From Verrucomicrobiales bacterium (GTDB taxonomy: Bacteria; Verrucomicrobiota; Verrucomicrobiia; Verrucomicrobiales; DEV007), in assembly GCA_007123695.1 (NCBI GenBank), contig SLGN01000229.1, positions 1-7,147 of the forward strand: a stretch of DNA of 7,147 nt, written 5' to 3'. The notes beneath the pieces are model-generated. The model was not told the DNA's origin. It saw nothing but the letters and a program-made list of their open reading frames with translations, and made no database searches. A program made the position numbers and the translations under genes. Shown in pieces: positions 1-6,102 of this stretch. How positions within the stretch are numbered: position 1 is the first letter of the stretch; each line of letters starts with the position of its first letter.

Positions 1-108
1 GATCTCGCGGCGGAGCAGCCCGAGGAGCTGGCCCGGCTCGTGTCGGCCTTCGAAGCTTGGGAAAAAGAGGTCGCCGAGGATGCGAGCCCGCCCGCACCGA
101 AGCCGTGA
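1..108 (+). CDS. C-terminal end of a probable sulfatase (partial, 5' end outside window)
   Basis: Frame 1 is open from the first base to a TGA at 106-108, giving 35 residues that start DLAAEQPEELARLVSAFEAW and end in a Pro/Ala-rich tail. The 'DLAAEQPEELARL...AFEAWEKEV' pattern matches the end of many type I sulfatases. There, an 'NLA.E.P' turn follows the last strand and leads into a helix with a conserved Trp near the C-terminus. The catalytic domain lies outside the window, so neither activity nor substrate can be judged. The gene points the same way as the SRP RNA that follows 88 bases later. I see no hairpin with a T-run between them, so how this transcript ends is unclear. The assignment rests only on a short C-terminal pattern; another alkaline-phosphatase-superfamily hydrolase is possible. 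Confidence 0.6.
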   Translation, partial: DLAAEQPEELARLVSAFEAWEKEVAEDASPPAPKP

Positions 109-160
109 GCGGTCGGCCCGGTTAGCCGCCGCGAAAAGATTCCCGCAACGCGGTTCCCGG

Positions 161-190
161 CTGGCATTCCCGGCGGGACGGGTGTAGGTT
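161..190 (+). promoter_or_regulatory. Candidate promoter of the SRP RNA gene
   Basis: A -35-like CTGGCA (161-166, 4 of 6 matches to TTGACA) and a -10-like TAGGTT (185-190, 3 of 6 matches to TATAAT) are separated by 18 bases. This would start transcription near 196-198, exactly where the first base pairs of the SRP RNA closing helix begin. That positional agreement is the main support, because the boxes themselves are weak. Confidence 0.35.
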
Positions 191-195
191 CACTC

Positions 196-287
196 GTCAG
201 AGGCTGCGGAGTGGCGGCGTGCGAACCCCGCCAGGGCCGGAAGGCAGCAACGGTAGTGCGACCTCCATTGCCGCAGTTCTCTGGCAC
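196..287 (+). ncRNA. ffs: Signal recognition particle RNA, small bacterial (4.5S) type
   Basis: The RNA partner of Ffh, which targets nascent membrane and secreted proteins to the Sec machinery. The diagnostic apical domain is present: CCAGGGCCGGAAGGCAGCA at 231-249, with a GGAA tetraloop (239-242) capping the stem and the CAGG/AGCA internal loop that binds the Ffh M domain. The flanking 'GAACCCCGCC' (223-232) and 'AACGG' (249-253) also fit the family. A long closing helix supports the boundaries: 198-202 (CAGAG) pairs with 279-283 (CTCTG), and 204-209 (CTGCGG) pairs with 271-276 (CCGCAG). It can extend to 196/285 through a G-U pair. The length of about 92 bases matches the short form without an Alu domain. 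The 3' end is approximate, since no T-rich terminator follows. It converges with leuC, whose stop is about 50 bases downstream. Confidence 0.92.
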
Positions 288-335
288 TTCCCTGCCCGCA
301 TCGCTGGAACACCGGACACGGGCTGACCGAACCGC

Positions 336-1760
336 CTAAGCAGCCGATGCCGCGATGCGGAAGACCTCGCGGGCGTCGCTGACGACGCCGGTCACAGCGG
401 CGGCGGCGACCATGACTGGGGACATGAGCACGGTGCGACCGACGGGACTGCCCTGCCGCCCCTTGAAGTTGCGGTTGCTGGAGCTGGCGCAGAGCTGGTC
501 GCCGACGAGCTTGTCGGGGTTCATCGCGAGACACATGGAGCAGCCTGCGCCGCGCCATTCGAAGCCGGCGTCGGCGAAAATCCGGTCGATGCCTTCCTGG
601 CGGCAGAGATGGTCGACGATCTCGGATCCTGGCACGGCTATGGCGGTCACGCCGGGGACAACGCGGCGGCCCTGGAGGTATTTCGCCGCTTCGCGGAAGT
701 CGGAGAGACGACCGTTGGTGCAGCTGCCGATGAAGCAAACATCGACCGGCGTCCCAGCGATGGAGGCTCCCGGCTGGAGCTTCATGTATTCGAGGGCTTC
801 CTCGATGCTCTTGCGCGACTCCTCGTCGGGAGCGTCGGCGGGCGAGGGAATGGTGCCGTCGACGAAGACGCCGTGGTCGGGCGAAATGCCCCAGGTCACC
901 GAGGGGGCGATGTCCTCGGCGCGGATTTCGACGACGTCGTCGTAGTGGCAGCCGGGGTCGGAGGCGACGGCCTTCCACGCCTCCACGGCGGCGTCCCAGT
1001 CGGCGCCCTTGGGCGAGTAGGGGCGGTTGGCGAGGTAGGCGAAGGTCTTCTCGTCGGGATTGACGTAGCCGCAGCGCGCCCCGCCCTCGATCGACATGTT
1101 GCAGACGGTCATGCGCTCCTCCATGGAGAAGTCGTCGAAGACGCTGCCACCGTATTCGTAGGCGTAGCCGATGCCGCCCTTGGCACCGAGAAGCTTGATG
1201 ATGTGCAGGATGACGTCCTTGGCGTAGACGCCGGGACCGAGCGAGCCCTCGACGTTGATGCGCCGCACCTTGAGCTTGCCGAGGGCCATGGTCTGGGTGG
1301 CGAGGACGTCGCGGATCTGGGTGGTGCCGATGCCGAAGGCAATGGCCCCGAAGGCGCCGTGGGTGGCGGTGTGCGAGTCGCCGCAGGCGATGGTGGTGCC
1401 CGGCTGGGTGATGCCCTGCTCGGGACCTACGACGTGGACGATGCCCTGGCCGCCGCTGCCGATGTCGAAGAACTTGACGCCGAACTCGGCGCAGTTGTCC
1501 CGCAGGGCCTGGATCATCTCCTGGGCAAGGGCATCCTCGAAGGGCTCGACCTGGTTCTTGGTGGGAACGATGTGATCGACCGTCGCGAAGGTGCGGTGCG
1601 GAAACTTCACTCCGAGACCGAGGTCGCGCAGCATCCCGAAGGCCTGGGGGCTCGTGACCTCGTGGATGAGGTGGGTGCCGATGAGCAGTTGGGTCTGCCC
1701 GTTGGGAAGCTCGCGGACGGCGTGGGCGTTCCAGACTTTTTCGAACAGGCTTTGGCTCAT
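336..1760 (-). CDS. leuC: 3-isopropylmalate dehydratase large subunit (LeuC)
   Basis: Large subunit of isopropylmalate isomerase, an aconitase-family enzyme that converts 2-isopropylmalate to 3-isopropylmalate in cytoplasmic leucine synthesis; it needs the small subunit LeuD. The 474-residue protein has the usual length. Residues 26-34 (LIGTHLIHE) and 126-134 (ACGDSHTAT) are conserved active-site segments. The three [4Fe-4S] ligands are visible as Cys347 in GSCTNG and Cys407/Cys410 in [12 protein letters not shown], matching the positions in enterobacterial LeuC. Family sequence starts at [10 protein letters not shown], so the ATG at 1758-1760 was chosen. The frame stays open to 1964, but the extra 68 residues are Pro/Arg-rich and unlike the family. 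No Shine-Dalgarno site precedes the start. The gene is transcribed alone: the next feature downstream is the convergent SRP RNA, and no leuD follows. A 188-base structured leader lies upstream. Confidence 0.97.
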   Translation of the reverse strand: MSQSLFEKVWNAHAVRELPNGQTQLLIGTHLIHEVTSPQAFGMLRDLGLGVKFPHRTFATVDHIVPTKNQVEPFEDALAQEMIQALRDNCAEFGVKFFDIGSGGQGIVHVVGPEQGITQPGTTIACGDSHTATHGAFGAIAFGIGTTQIRDVLATQTMALGKLKVRRINVEGSLGPGVYAKDVILHIIKLLGAKGGIGYAYEYGGSVFDDFSMEERMTVCNMSIEGGARCGYVNPDEKTFAYLANRPYSPKGADWDAAVEAWKAVASDPGCHYDDVVEIRAEDIAPSVTWGISPDHGVFVDGTIPSPADAPDEESRKSIEEALEYMKLQPGASIAGTPVDVCFIGSCTNGRLSDFREAAKYLQGRRVVPGVTAIAVPGSEIVDHLCRQEGIDRIFADAGFEWRGAGCSMCLAMNPDKLVGDQLCASSSNRNFKGRQGSPVGRTVLMSPVMVAAAAVTGVVSDAREVFRIAASAA

Positions 1761-1844
1761 GCGTTTCGGGGTGTCGGAGATGGTTTGGTAGGTAGGCACT
1801 GCGGAAATGGGTTTTCGGGAGGGGGCGGAACCCGGAGCGTTTTC

Positions 1845-1870
1845 GGAACCCCGGGCGTAGCCGGAGTTCC
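1845..1870 (-). promoter_or_regulatory. Stable hairpin in the leuC leader with alternative pairing partners
   Basis: In the leuC-sense RNA, GGAACTCCGG (1870-1861) pairs over 10 base pairs (one G-U) with CCGGGGTTCC (1854-1845) around a 6-base loop. A near copy of the 3' arm, CTCCGGGTTCC (1837-1827), follows, and an earlier GGAACC (1920-1915) could pair with either copy. Mutually exclusive hairpins are therefore possible, as in an attenuator. No U-tract follows any of them, so this is not an ordinary intrinsic terminator. I found no leucine-codon run in a leader peptide. High GC content makes chance hairpins common. Confidence 0.35.
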
Positions 1871-1954
1871 TGCACGGGAGCCACGGGGCGGGACGCCGTC
1901 CTCTCGGGAAGGGCGGTTCCGACGGGGTCTGCCCGCGCCTCGGATTCCAGCAAC

Positions 1955-1984
1955 ATCCTAGCACAAGCCGTTCGGGAACGGCAA
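1955..1984 (-). promoter_or_regulatory. Candidate leuC promoter with extended -10
   Basis: On the minus strand, TTGCCG (1984-1979, 4 of 6 matches) and TAGGAT (1960-1955, 4 of 6) are 18 bases apart. The -10 box is preceded by TGC, giving an extended -10 element (TGCTAGGAT). Transcription would start near 1948, leaving a leader of about 188 bases before the leuC ATG. Confidence 0.4.
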
Positions 1985-2044
1985 CGGAATCTTCACGGGG
2001 ACGTCCTCCCGCCCGGGCTTCATCGGCTTTTCACCCCGCCGACG

Positions 2045-2073
2045 TTGAAAAACGAAGGAGCAAGGTGTATGTG
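2045..2073 (+). promoter_or_regulatory. Candidate promoter of the lipoprotein gene
   Basis: TTGAAA (2045-2050, 5 of 6 matches to TTGACA) is followed after exactly 17 bases by TATGTG (2068-2073, 3 of 6 matches to TATAAT). Predicted transcription starts near 2080, about 70 bases before the preferred ATG at 2150. If correct, the alternative ATG at 2069, which sits inside the -10 box, would not be transcribed. Confidence 0.4.
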
Positions 2074-2149
2074 TCTGAACCCGCCGAAGCGGGAAGCGCC
2101 CTTCGCCGATGCGGCGGGCCCATACCAGACCCGAATCCCACAAGACCAT

Positions 2150-2641
2150 ATGAAGACGAAACAACTCATTGAAAAACTGCCCGCCGTCGCCGTCGCGCTC
2201 GTCGCCGCCGCGCTCTTGCTCGCCGGTTGCGAGAAGACGATGGAAGGCGTTGCGGAAGACACGCAGCAGCTGATGGACGCCACCGCCGAAGTCGTCGAGG
2301 ACGCCAAGGCCGAGGCCGAAGAAGCCGCCAAGGAAGCCGAGGCCAAGGTCGAAGAAGTTGCCAAGGAAGCCGAAGCCAAGGCGGAGGAGGTCGCCAAGGA
2401 GGCCGAAGCCAAGGTCGATGAAGCCGCCAAGAAGGCGGAATCGACGGCTGAAGAACTCGCCAAGGAGGCGGAGAAGGCCGCCGCACAACTTCAGGAAGCG
2501 GCTTCGGAAAAGGCCACCGAAGTGAAGGAAGCGGTGGGCTCGGCCCTCGAGGGAGCCAAGGGCAAGCTCAACGAGGCCGCCAAGGCAGCCGAGAAGGCGA
2601 CTGCTCCGGCGCCCGCGCCTGCGTCGGCACCCGAAAACTGA
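2150..2641 (+). CDS. Small lipoprotein with tandem 11-residue Ala/Glu/Lys helical repeats
   Basis: A 163-residue predicted lipoprotein of no recognised family. A short charged N-terminus (MKTKQLIEK) and hydrophobic segment (about 11-24) lead to a lipobox LLAGC with Cys27, the expected lipidation site. Glu at +2 fits outer-membrane rather than inner-membrane retention by the E. coli rule. Residues 56-110 form five consecutive 11-residue units of the type VEEVAKEAEAK, with similar but looser sequence to about 150 and then a Pro/Ala tail (APAPAPASAPEN). An 11-residue period suits a long right-handed or nearly straight helical coil, so a structural envelope role is possible; the function is inferred only. 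The ATG at 2150 was chosen because it gives a normal signal peptide. An in-frame ATG at 2069, with GGAG at 2057-2060, would add 27 residues. The gene has its own predicted promoter and terminator. LEA-like stress proteins or apolipoprotein-type helices are alternative analogies. Confidence 0.85.
   Translation: MKTKQLIEKLPAVAVALVAAALLLAGCEKTMEGVAEDTQQLMDATAEVVEDAKAEAEEAAKEAEAKVEEVAKEAEAKAEEVAKEAEAKVDEAAKKAESTAEELAKEAEKAAAQLQEAASEKATEVKEAVGSALEGAKGKLNEAAKAAEKATAPAPAPASAPEN
2315..2479 (+). repeat. Five tandem 33-bp units encoding an 11-residue repeat
   Basis: Five in-frame 33-bp units encode AEEAAKEAEAK, VEEVAKEAEAK, AEEVAKEAEAK, VDEAAKKAEST and AEELAKEAEKA. Units two and three differ at several synonymous sites (GAA/GAG, GTT/GTC, GCC/GCG) while keeping nearly the same peptide. 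The array is therefore not a fresh duplication, and the protein pattern appears to be what is maintained. Confidence 0.85.
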
Positions 2642-2654
2642 TAGCAAACAAGCC

Positions 2655-2676
2655 CGGCGGGACCCGTCTCCCGCCG
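2655..2676 (+). other. Perfect 8-bp hairpin just after the lipoprotein gene
   Basis: CGGCGGGA (2655-2662) pairs perfectly with TCCCGCCG (2669-2676) around a 6-base loop, 13 bases after the stop codon. No T-run follows, so it is not a terminator itself. It could stabilise the mRNA 3' end or assist the terminator immediately downstream. Confidence 0.5.
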
Positions 2677-2686
2677 CCAATCCCGA

Positions 2687-2721
2687 CCCCGCGCCCCCTC
2701 TCCGGAGGCGCGGGGTTTTTT
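2687..2721 (+). terminator. Rho-independent terminator of the lipoprotein gene
   Basis: CCCCGCGCC (2687-2695) pairs perfectly over 9 bp with GGCGCGGGG (2707-2715), and six T residues (2716-2721) follow directly. This is the only textbook intrinsic terminator in the window. It separates the lipoprotein transcript from the plsY operon, so plsY needs its own promoter downstream. Confidence 0.93.
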
Positions 2722-2734
2722 GTCGCCGCGGCGC

Positions 2735-2763
2735 TGGACAGACGCGCCCCGCTCCTCCAACAT
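2735..2763 (+). promoter_or_regulatory. Candidate promoter of the plsY-gpsA-sulfatase operon
   Basis: TGGACA (2735-2740, 5 of 6 matches to TTGACA) lies 17 bases before CAACAT (2758-2763, 3 of 6 matches to TATAAT). It falls in the 64 bases between the terminator and the plsY start, where a promoter is needed. The weak -10 box makes the exact assignment uncertain. The predicted 5' UTR would be only about 16 bases. Confidence 0.3.
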
Positions 2764-2785
2764 AGGGCGCACTTCCTCCCCCCCT

Positions 2786-3475
2786 ATGGCCGCCACCGAT
2801 CTGCTCCGCGAAGCCTGGCCCGTCGCCCTCGCCTACCTCGTCGGGGCGACGCCCTTCGGCTTTCTTGCCGGACAGCTGCGCGGCATCGACATCCGCGAGC
2901 ACGGCAGCGGCAACATCGGCGCGACGAACGTGCTCAGAGTACTCGGAAAGCCGGTCGGAATCACAGTGCTCGTCCTCGACCTGCTCAAGGGACTCGCTCC
3001 CGTGCTGATCGCCCTCGGCGCGACCGGGCGCAGCGGGATCCACCTCGCCGCCGCGCTCGCCGCGATCCTCGGGCACAACTACACCTTCTGGCTCGGTTTC
3101 AAGGGCGGCAAGGGCATCGCCACCACCGCCGGCGCGATCCTCCCCCTCATGCCATGGGCACTTCTCGCGGCGGCGACGGTGTGGTTCGCCACCTTCCTCG
3201 CGACCCGTTACGTATCGCTCGCCTCGCTCGGCGCCGCCGTCGCGGTGCCTTCGGCGCTCGGGGTCGAGGCACTGATCGCGGGTCGTTGGAACCCGGCCAT
3301 CTTCTCCTTCGCCGCGCTCGTCAGCGTGCTCGCGATTTGGAAGCACCGTCCCAACATCCGGCGACTCCTCCGCGGCGAGGAAAACCGCTTCGTCCCGAAA
3401 AGGCGCCGGGACGGAGCAGAGACGGCCGGCGCCGAAACCGCCTCCGCCAGCGACGACCCCTCCCTTGAACCCTGA
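2786..3475 (+). CDS. plsY: Acyl-phosphate:glycerol-3-phosphate acyltransferase (PlsY)
   Basis: An inner-membrane enzyme that transfers an acyl chain from acyl-phosphate to position 1 of sn-glycerol 3-phosphate, the first committed step of phospholipid synthesis in most bacteria. The 229-residue protein has the three family signatures: SGNIGATNVLR (41-51), GHNYTFWLGFKGGKG (96-110) and KHRPNIRRLLRGEENR (186-201). Hydrophobic segments at about 11-30, 58-77, 86-98, 112-138 and 143-165 fit a multi-pass protein. The ATG at 2786 was chosen because family sequence begins just after it; an earlier in-frame ATG at 2720 would fall in the terminator T-run. No Shine-Dalgarno site is present. A hydrophilic tail of about 25 residues (205-229) extends past the usual end. 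gpsA starts one base after the stop, so the enzyme supplying the acceptor substrate is co-expressed. plsX, which makes the acyl-phosphate donor, is not in the window. Confidence 0.95.
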   Translation: MAATDLLREAWPVALAYLVGATPFGFLAGQLRGIDIREHGSGNIGATNVLRVLGKPVGITVLVLDLLKGLAPVLIALGATGRSGIHLAAALAAILGHNYTFWLGFKGGKGIATTAGAILPLMPWALLAAATVWFATFLATRYVSLASLGAAVAVPSALGVEALIAGRWNPAIFSFAALVSVLAIWKHRPNIRRLLRGEENRFVPKRRRDGAETAGAETASASDDPSLEP

Positions 3476-3476
3476 C

Positions 3477-4475
3477 ATGACATCCAAATCCTCCGTCCTC
3501 GGAGCGGGGAGCTGGGGCACGGCCCTCTCCGTGGCCCTCGCCGACCGCGGCCTCGAAGTCGTCCTCTACGGAAACGAGCCATCGGTGCGCGACGAGATCA
3601 ACACAGCCCACCGCAATTCGCGCTACCTCCCCGACATCGACCTGCCGTCGGCGGTGCGCTGCACCACCGACATCGCCGAGGCCGCCGATGCCGAGATCGT
3701 GCTGCTGGTGGTGCCCTCGCAGGTCGCCCGCGAGGTTCTCGTGCTACTGCGCGGAGCCGGGCTCGGCGAAGAAGCCGTCATCGTCAGCTGCACCAAGGGC
3801 ATCGATCCCGGATCGGGCAAGCTCATGCACGAGCTCGTCGAGGAGGTCTTTCCCAGCAACCCCGTCGCGGTGCTCTCCGGCCCGAGCCACGCCGAAGAGG
3901 TCGCCCGCCGCATCGCCACCCTGGTGACGGTGGGCTCCACCGATCCTGAAGTCGCCTCGCGGGTGCAGGAAATCTTCACCCTGCCCTGGTTCCGCACCTA
4001 CACCAGCACCGACGTCGTCGGCATCGAGCTGGGCGGGGTGGTGAAGAACGTCTTCGCCATCGCCGCCGGCGCGATCGAGGGGCTCGGTCTCGGAGACAAC
4101 GCCAAGGCCGCCCTTCTCACCCGCGGTCTCGCCGAGATGACCCGGCTCGGCGTCGCCATGGGCGCGCGCGAGGAGACCTTCCGCGGGCTCAGCGGCATCG
4201 GCGACCTCATCGTCACCTGCTACAGCGCCCACAGCCGCAACAACCGGGTCGGCCGCATGCTCGGATCGGGCCTGAGTCTCGACGAGGCCATCGCAAAAAT
4301 GAGCCAGGTCGCCGAGGGCGTGCCCAACGCGAGGAACTCGCACGAACTCGCCCGCAAGCTCGGCGTGCGCACCCCCATCATCGACCAGGCCTACGAGGTC
4401 CTCTTCGGAGGCAAGGCTCCGGCCCAGGCCCTGCGCGAGCTGCTCGAACGCGACTCGCGCCCCGAGGCGGACTGA
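3477..4475 (+). CDS. gpsA: NAD(P)-dependent glycerol-3-phosphate dehydrogenase (GpsA)
   Basis: A cytoplasmic enzyme that reduces dihydroxyacetone phosphate to sn-glycerol 3-phosphate for membrane lipid synthesis. The 332-residue protein has the family length. The nucleotide-binding loop VLGAGSWGTALS is at 7-18, the conserved SGPSHAEEVA at 134-143, the catalytic-lysine segment ELGGVVKNVFAIAAG at 184-198 (Lys190), the substrate-binding LSGIGDLIVTC at 238-248 with SRNNRVG at 253-259, and VAEGVPNA at 278-285. The ATG at 3477 was chosen; it lies one base after the plsY stop (TGA C ATG), which suggests translational coupling. A TTG at 3465 would add four residues and overlap plsY. No Shine-Dalgarno site precedes it. 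No key residue appears to be missing. The sulfatase gene follows after 30 bases without a terminator. Confidence 0.97.
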   Translation: MTSKSSVLGAGSWGTALSVALADRGLEVVLYGNEPSVRDEINTAHRNSRYLPDIDLPSAVRCTTDIAEAADAEIVLLVVPSQVAREVLVLLRGAGLGEEAVIVSCTKGIDPGSGKLMHELVEEVFPSNPVAVLSGPSHAEEVARRIATLVTVGSTDPEVASRVQEIFTLPWFRTYTSTDVVGIELGGVVKNVFAIAAGAIEGLGLGDNAKAALLTRGLAEMTRLGVAMGAREETFRGLSGIGDLIVTCYSAHSRNNRVGRMLGSGLSLDEAIAKMSQVAEGVPNARNSHELARKLGVRTPIIDQAYEVLFGGKAPAQALRELLERDSRPEAD

Positions 4476-4505
4476 TCCGGCGCCCGCCCCCACCCTTTTC
4501 CAGAC

Positions 4506-6035
4506 ATGAACATGAAGCCACTGCGAAACGCCCTCGCCGCCCTCCTCCCCATCCTTCTTTTCGTAACCGCCCCGTCCTCCACGTCCGGCGCAGACCGCCC
4601 CAACATCCTCTGGTTCGTCGTCGACGACGCCTCGCTCGAGTTCTCCTGCTACGGCGAGACCCTCTACGAGACGCCCGCCATCGACCGCATCGCCGCCGCC
4701 GGCACCCGCTTCGAACGCGCCTACGTCACCGCACCTGTGTGCTCGACTTCGCGTTCGGCCATGATCACCGGGATGTACCAGACCACCATCGGCTCGCACC
4801 ACCACCGCAGCGGCCGCGGCGAGCTCAAAATCCACCTGCCCGACGAGGTCGAACCCGTCCCCGCGATCTTCCAGCGTGCCGGCTACTACACCTGCATCGG
4901 CAGCGGCCTGCCCGGCATCGACCACCGCGGGCTTCCCTTCGGCACGGACCGGGCCGGGAAGCGTGCCGCCGCCCGCGGCAAGTTCGGCAAGACCGACTAC
5001 AACTTCGAGTGGGACCCCGCCATCTACGACAGCCACGACTGGGCCGAACGCGGGGACAAGCCCTTCTTCATGCAGGTGCAGCTCCACGGCGGAAAGCTGC
5101 GCGAAGGCAGCCCCGAGGCCCGCGCTGCCTTCCGCGAGCGCGTCGTCGCCGAACTCGGTTCCGCCACCGATCCCGGCACCGTCGCGGTGCCCCCCCACTA
5201 CCCCGACCACCCCGTCATCCGCGAGGACTGGGCGCTCTATCTCGATGCCGTGCGCATGACCGACCTGCACGTCGGACGCGTCCTCGACCGCCTCGATTCC
5301 GAGGGCCTGCTCAAGAACACCCTCGTCGTCTTCATGACCGACCACGGCATCAGCCATGCCCGGGGAAAGCAGTTCCTCAACGACGAGGGCACCCACATCC
5401 CCTTCGTCGTGAGCGGACCCGGCATCCCACGCGGCGCGGTGCGCCGCGACCTCGTCGAGCACATCGACATGGCCGCCTTTTCCCTCGCCGCCGCCGGGCT
5501 GCCCGTGCCCGATTGGATGCAGGCGCGCGACATCTTCGCCGACGACTACGAGCCCCGCGATGCCGTCTACGCCGCCCGCGACCGCTGCGACGAGACCGTC
5601 GAGCGCATCCGCAGCGTGCGCACCGACCGCTTCCTCTACCTGCGCAACTTCCATCCCCTGCGCCCCCATCTCCAGCCCAACGCCTACAAGGACGGCAAGG
5701 CCATCGTCCAGACCCTGCGCGCTTTGCGCGAGGCCTCGCAGCTGCCAGAACTCTCCGAGAAGCTCCTTTTCCAAGTTCCCCGCCCCGCCGAGGAGCTCTA
5801 CGCCTACGGCGAAGATCCCCACCAGGTGCGCAACCTCGCCGCCGACCCAGCCTACCGTGAAGAACTCGAGGCCCACCGCGCCCGCCTCGACCGGTGGATG
5901 GAAGAGAGCCGCGACCCCGGCCCCGAACCCGAAGCGATGTACGACAGCGACATGGCGGTCTACCTCACCCGCTCAAAGCCCGAGATCGCCCGCAACATCG
6001 CCCTGATGAAGCAATGGGCCGCCGAGGGCAAGTAG
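4506..6035 (+). CDS. Secreted type I (S1 family) sulfatase with a CSTSR active-site motif
   Basis: A predicted exported sulfate-ester hydrolase of 509 residues, near the family's usual length. A signal peptide (about 1-29, hydrophobic core ALAALLPILLFV) precedes the typical opening RPNILWFVVDD, with metal ligands Asp40 and Asp41. The formylglycine motif is Cys79-Ser-Thr-Ser-Arg83 within APVCSTSRSAMITGMYQTT, followed by HHHR at 98-101. The second metal site is Asp279-His280 in FMTDHG, with Lys288 in GKQFLNDEGTHIPF. Thr replaces the Pro or Ala usual at the third motif position. The C-terminal region (EELYAYGEDPHQVRNLAADP, 429-448) fits the family subdomain. The fold is clear; the substrate is not, but sulfated polysaccharides are typical. 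The cysteine must be converted to formylglycine by a maturase not in the window. ATG codons at 4506 and 4512 both give good signal peptides. The gene lies 30 bases after gpsA, so co-transcription is likely. Confidence 0.93.
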   Translation: MNMKPLRNALAALLPILLFVTAPSSTSGADRPNILWFVVDDASLEFSCYGETLYETPAIDRIAAAGTRFERAYVTAPVCSTSRSAMITGMYQTTIGSHHHRSGRGELKIHLPDEVEPVPAIFQRAGYYTCIGSGLPGIDHRGLPFGTDRAGKRAAARGKFGKTDYNFEWDPAIYDSHDWAERGDKPFFMQVQLHGGKLREGSPEARAAFRERVVAELGSATDPGTVAVPPHYPDHPVIREDWALYLDAVRMTDLHVGRVLDRLDSEGLLKNTLVVFMTDHGISHARGKQFLNDEGTHIPFVVSGPGIPRGAVRRDLVEHIDMAAFSLAAAGLPVPDWMQARDIFADDYEPRDAVYAARDRCDETVERIRSVRTDRFLYLRNFHPLRPHLQPNAYKDGKAIVQTLRALREASQLPELSEKLLFQVPRPAEELYAYGEDPHQVRNLAADPAYREELEAHRARLDRWMEESRDPGPEPEAMYDSDMAVYLTRSKPEIARNIALMKQWAAEGK

Positions 6036-6102
6036 CGGCCGAGGCACCTCGTCGCAAGCGCCTGCCCGCAGATGGAGATCTCCGCGAGCCAGCCCTTTCG
6101 GG

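Larger units (their letters stand above)
1761..2149. other. Divergent intergenic region between leuC and the lipoprotein gene
   Basis: This 389-base stretch separates two genes that point away from each other, so it must hold both of their promoters. From left to right I see the leuC leader with alternative hairpins (about 1761-1948), the predicted leuC promoter (1955-1984), a stretch with no recognisable element (1985-2044), the predicted lipoprotein-gene promoter (2045-2073), and a GC-rich 5' UTR. The UTR contains a CCCGC-CGAA-GCGGG tetraloop hairpin (2080-2093). No convincing separate gene was found here; the frames that stay open give Pro/Arg-rich products. Confidence 0.6.

Noticed and set aside
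190..1956. A 588-codon minus-strand frame and a 450-codon plus-strand frame overlapping leuC
   Set aside because: LeuC is certain in its own frame with intact cluster cysteines. The other frames give Arg/Pro-rich or Gly/Asp-rich products, and one runs through the SRP RNA.
1958..3520. A 520-codon open frame on the minus strand across the lipoprotein gene and plsY
   Set aside because: It is antisense to plsY and to the repeat lipoprotein gene, crosses a clear terminator, and its repetitive Gly/Leu/Phe stretch is the mirror of the 33-bp repeats.
3744..5876. A 710-codon open frame on the minus strand across gpsA and the sulfatase gene
   Set aside because: It lies antisense to two clearly recognisable genes, spans their boundary, and encodes a low-complexity Gly/Val/Ala/Asp-rich product. 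High-GC codon use removes stops from opposite frames.
6040..6051. Short inverted repeat CGAGGCACCTCG after the sulfatase stop, considered as a terminator
   Set aside because: The stem is only 4 bp with a realistic loop and no T-run follows.
6074..6083. The 10-bp palindrome GGAGATCTCC between the sulfatase and secretin genes
   Set aside because: It could be an operator half-site pair, but there is one copy, no regulator gene nearby and no second matching site, so it cannot be told from chance.
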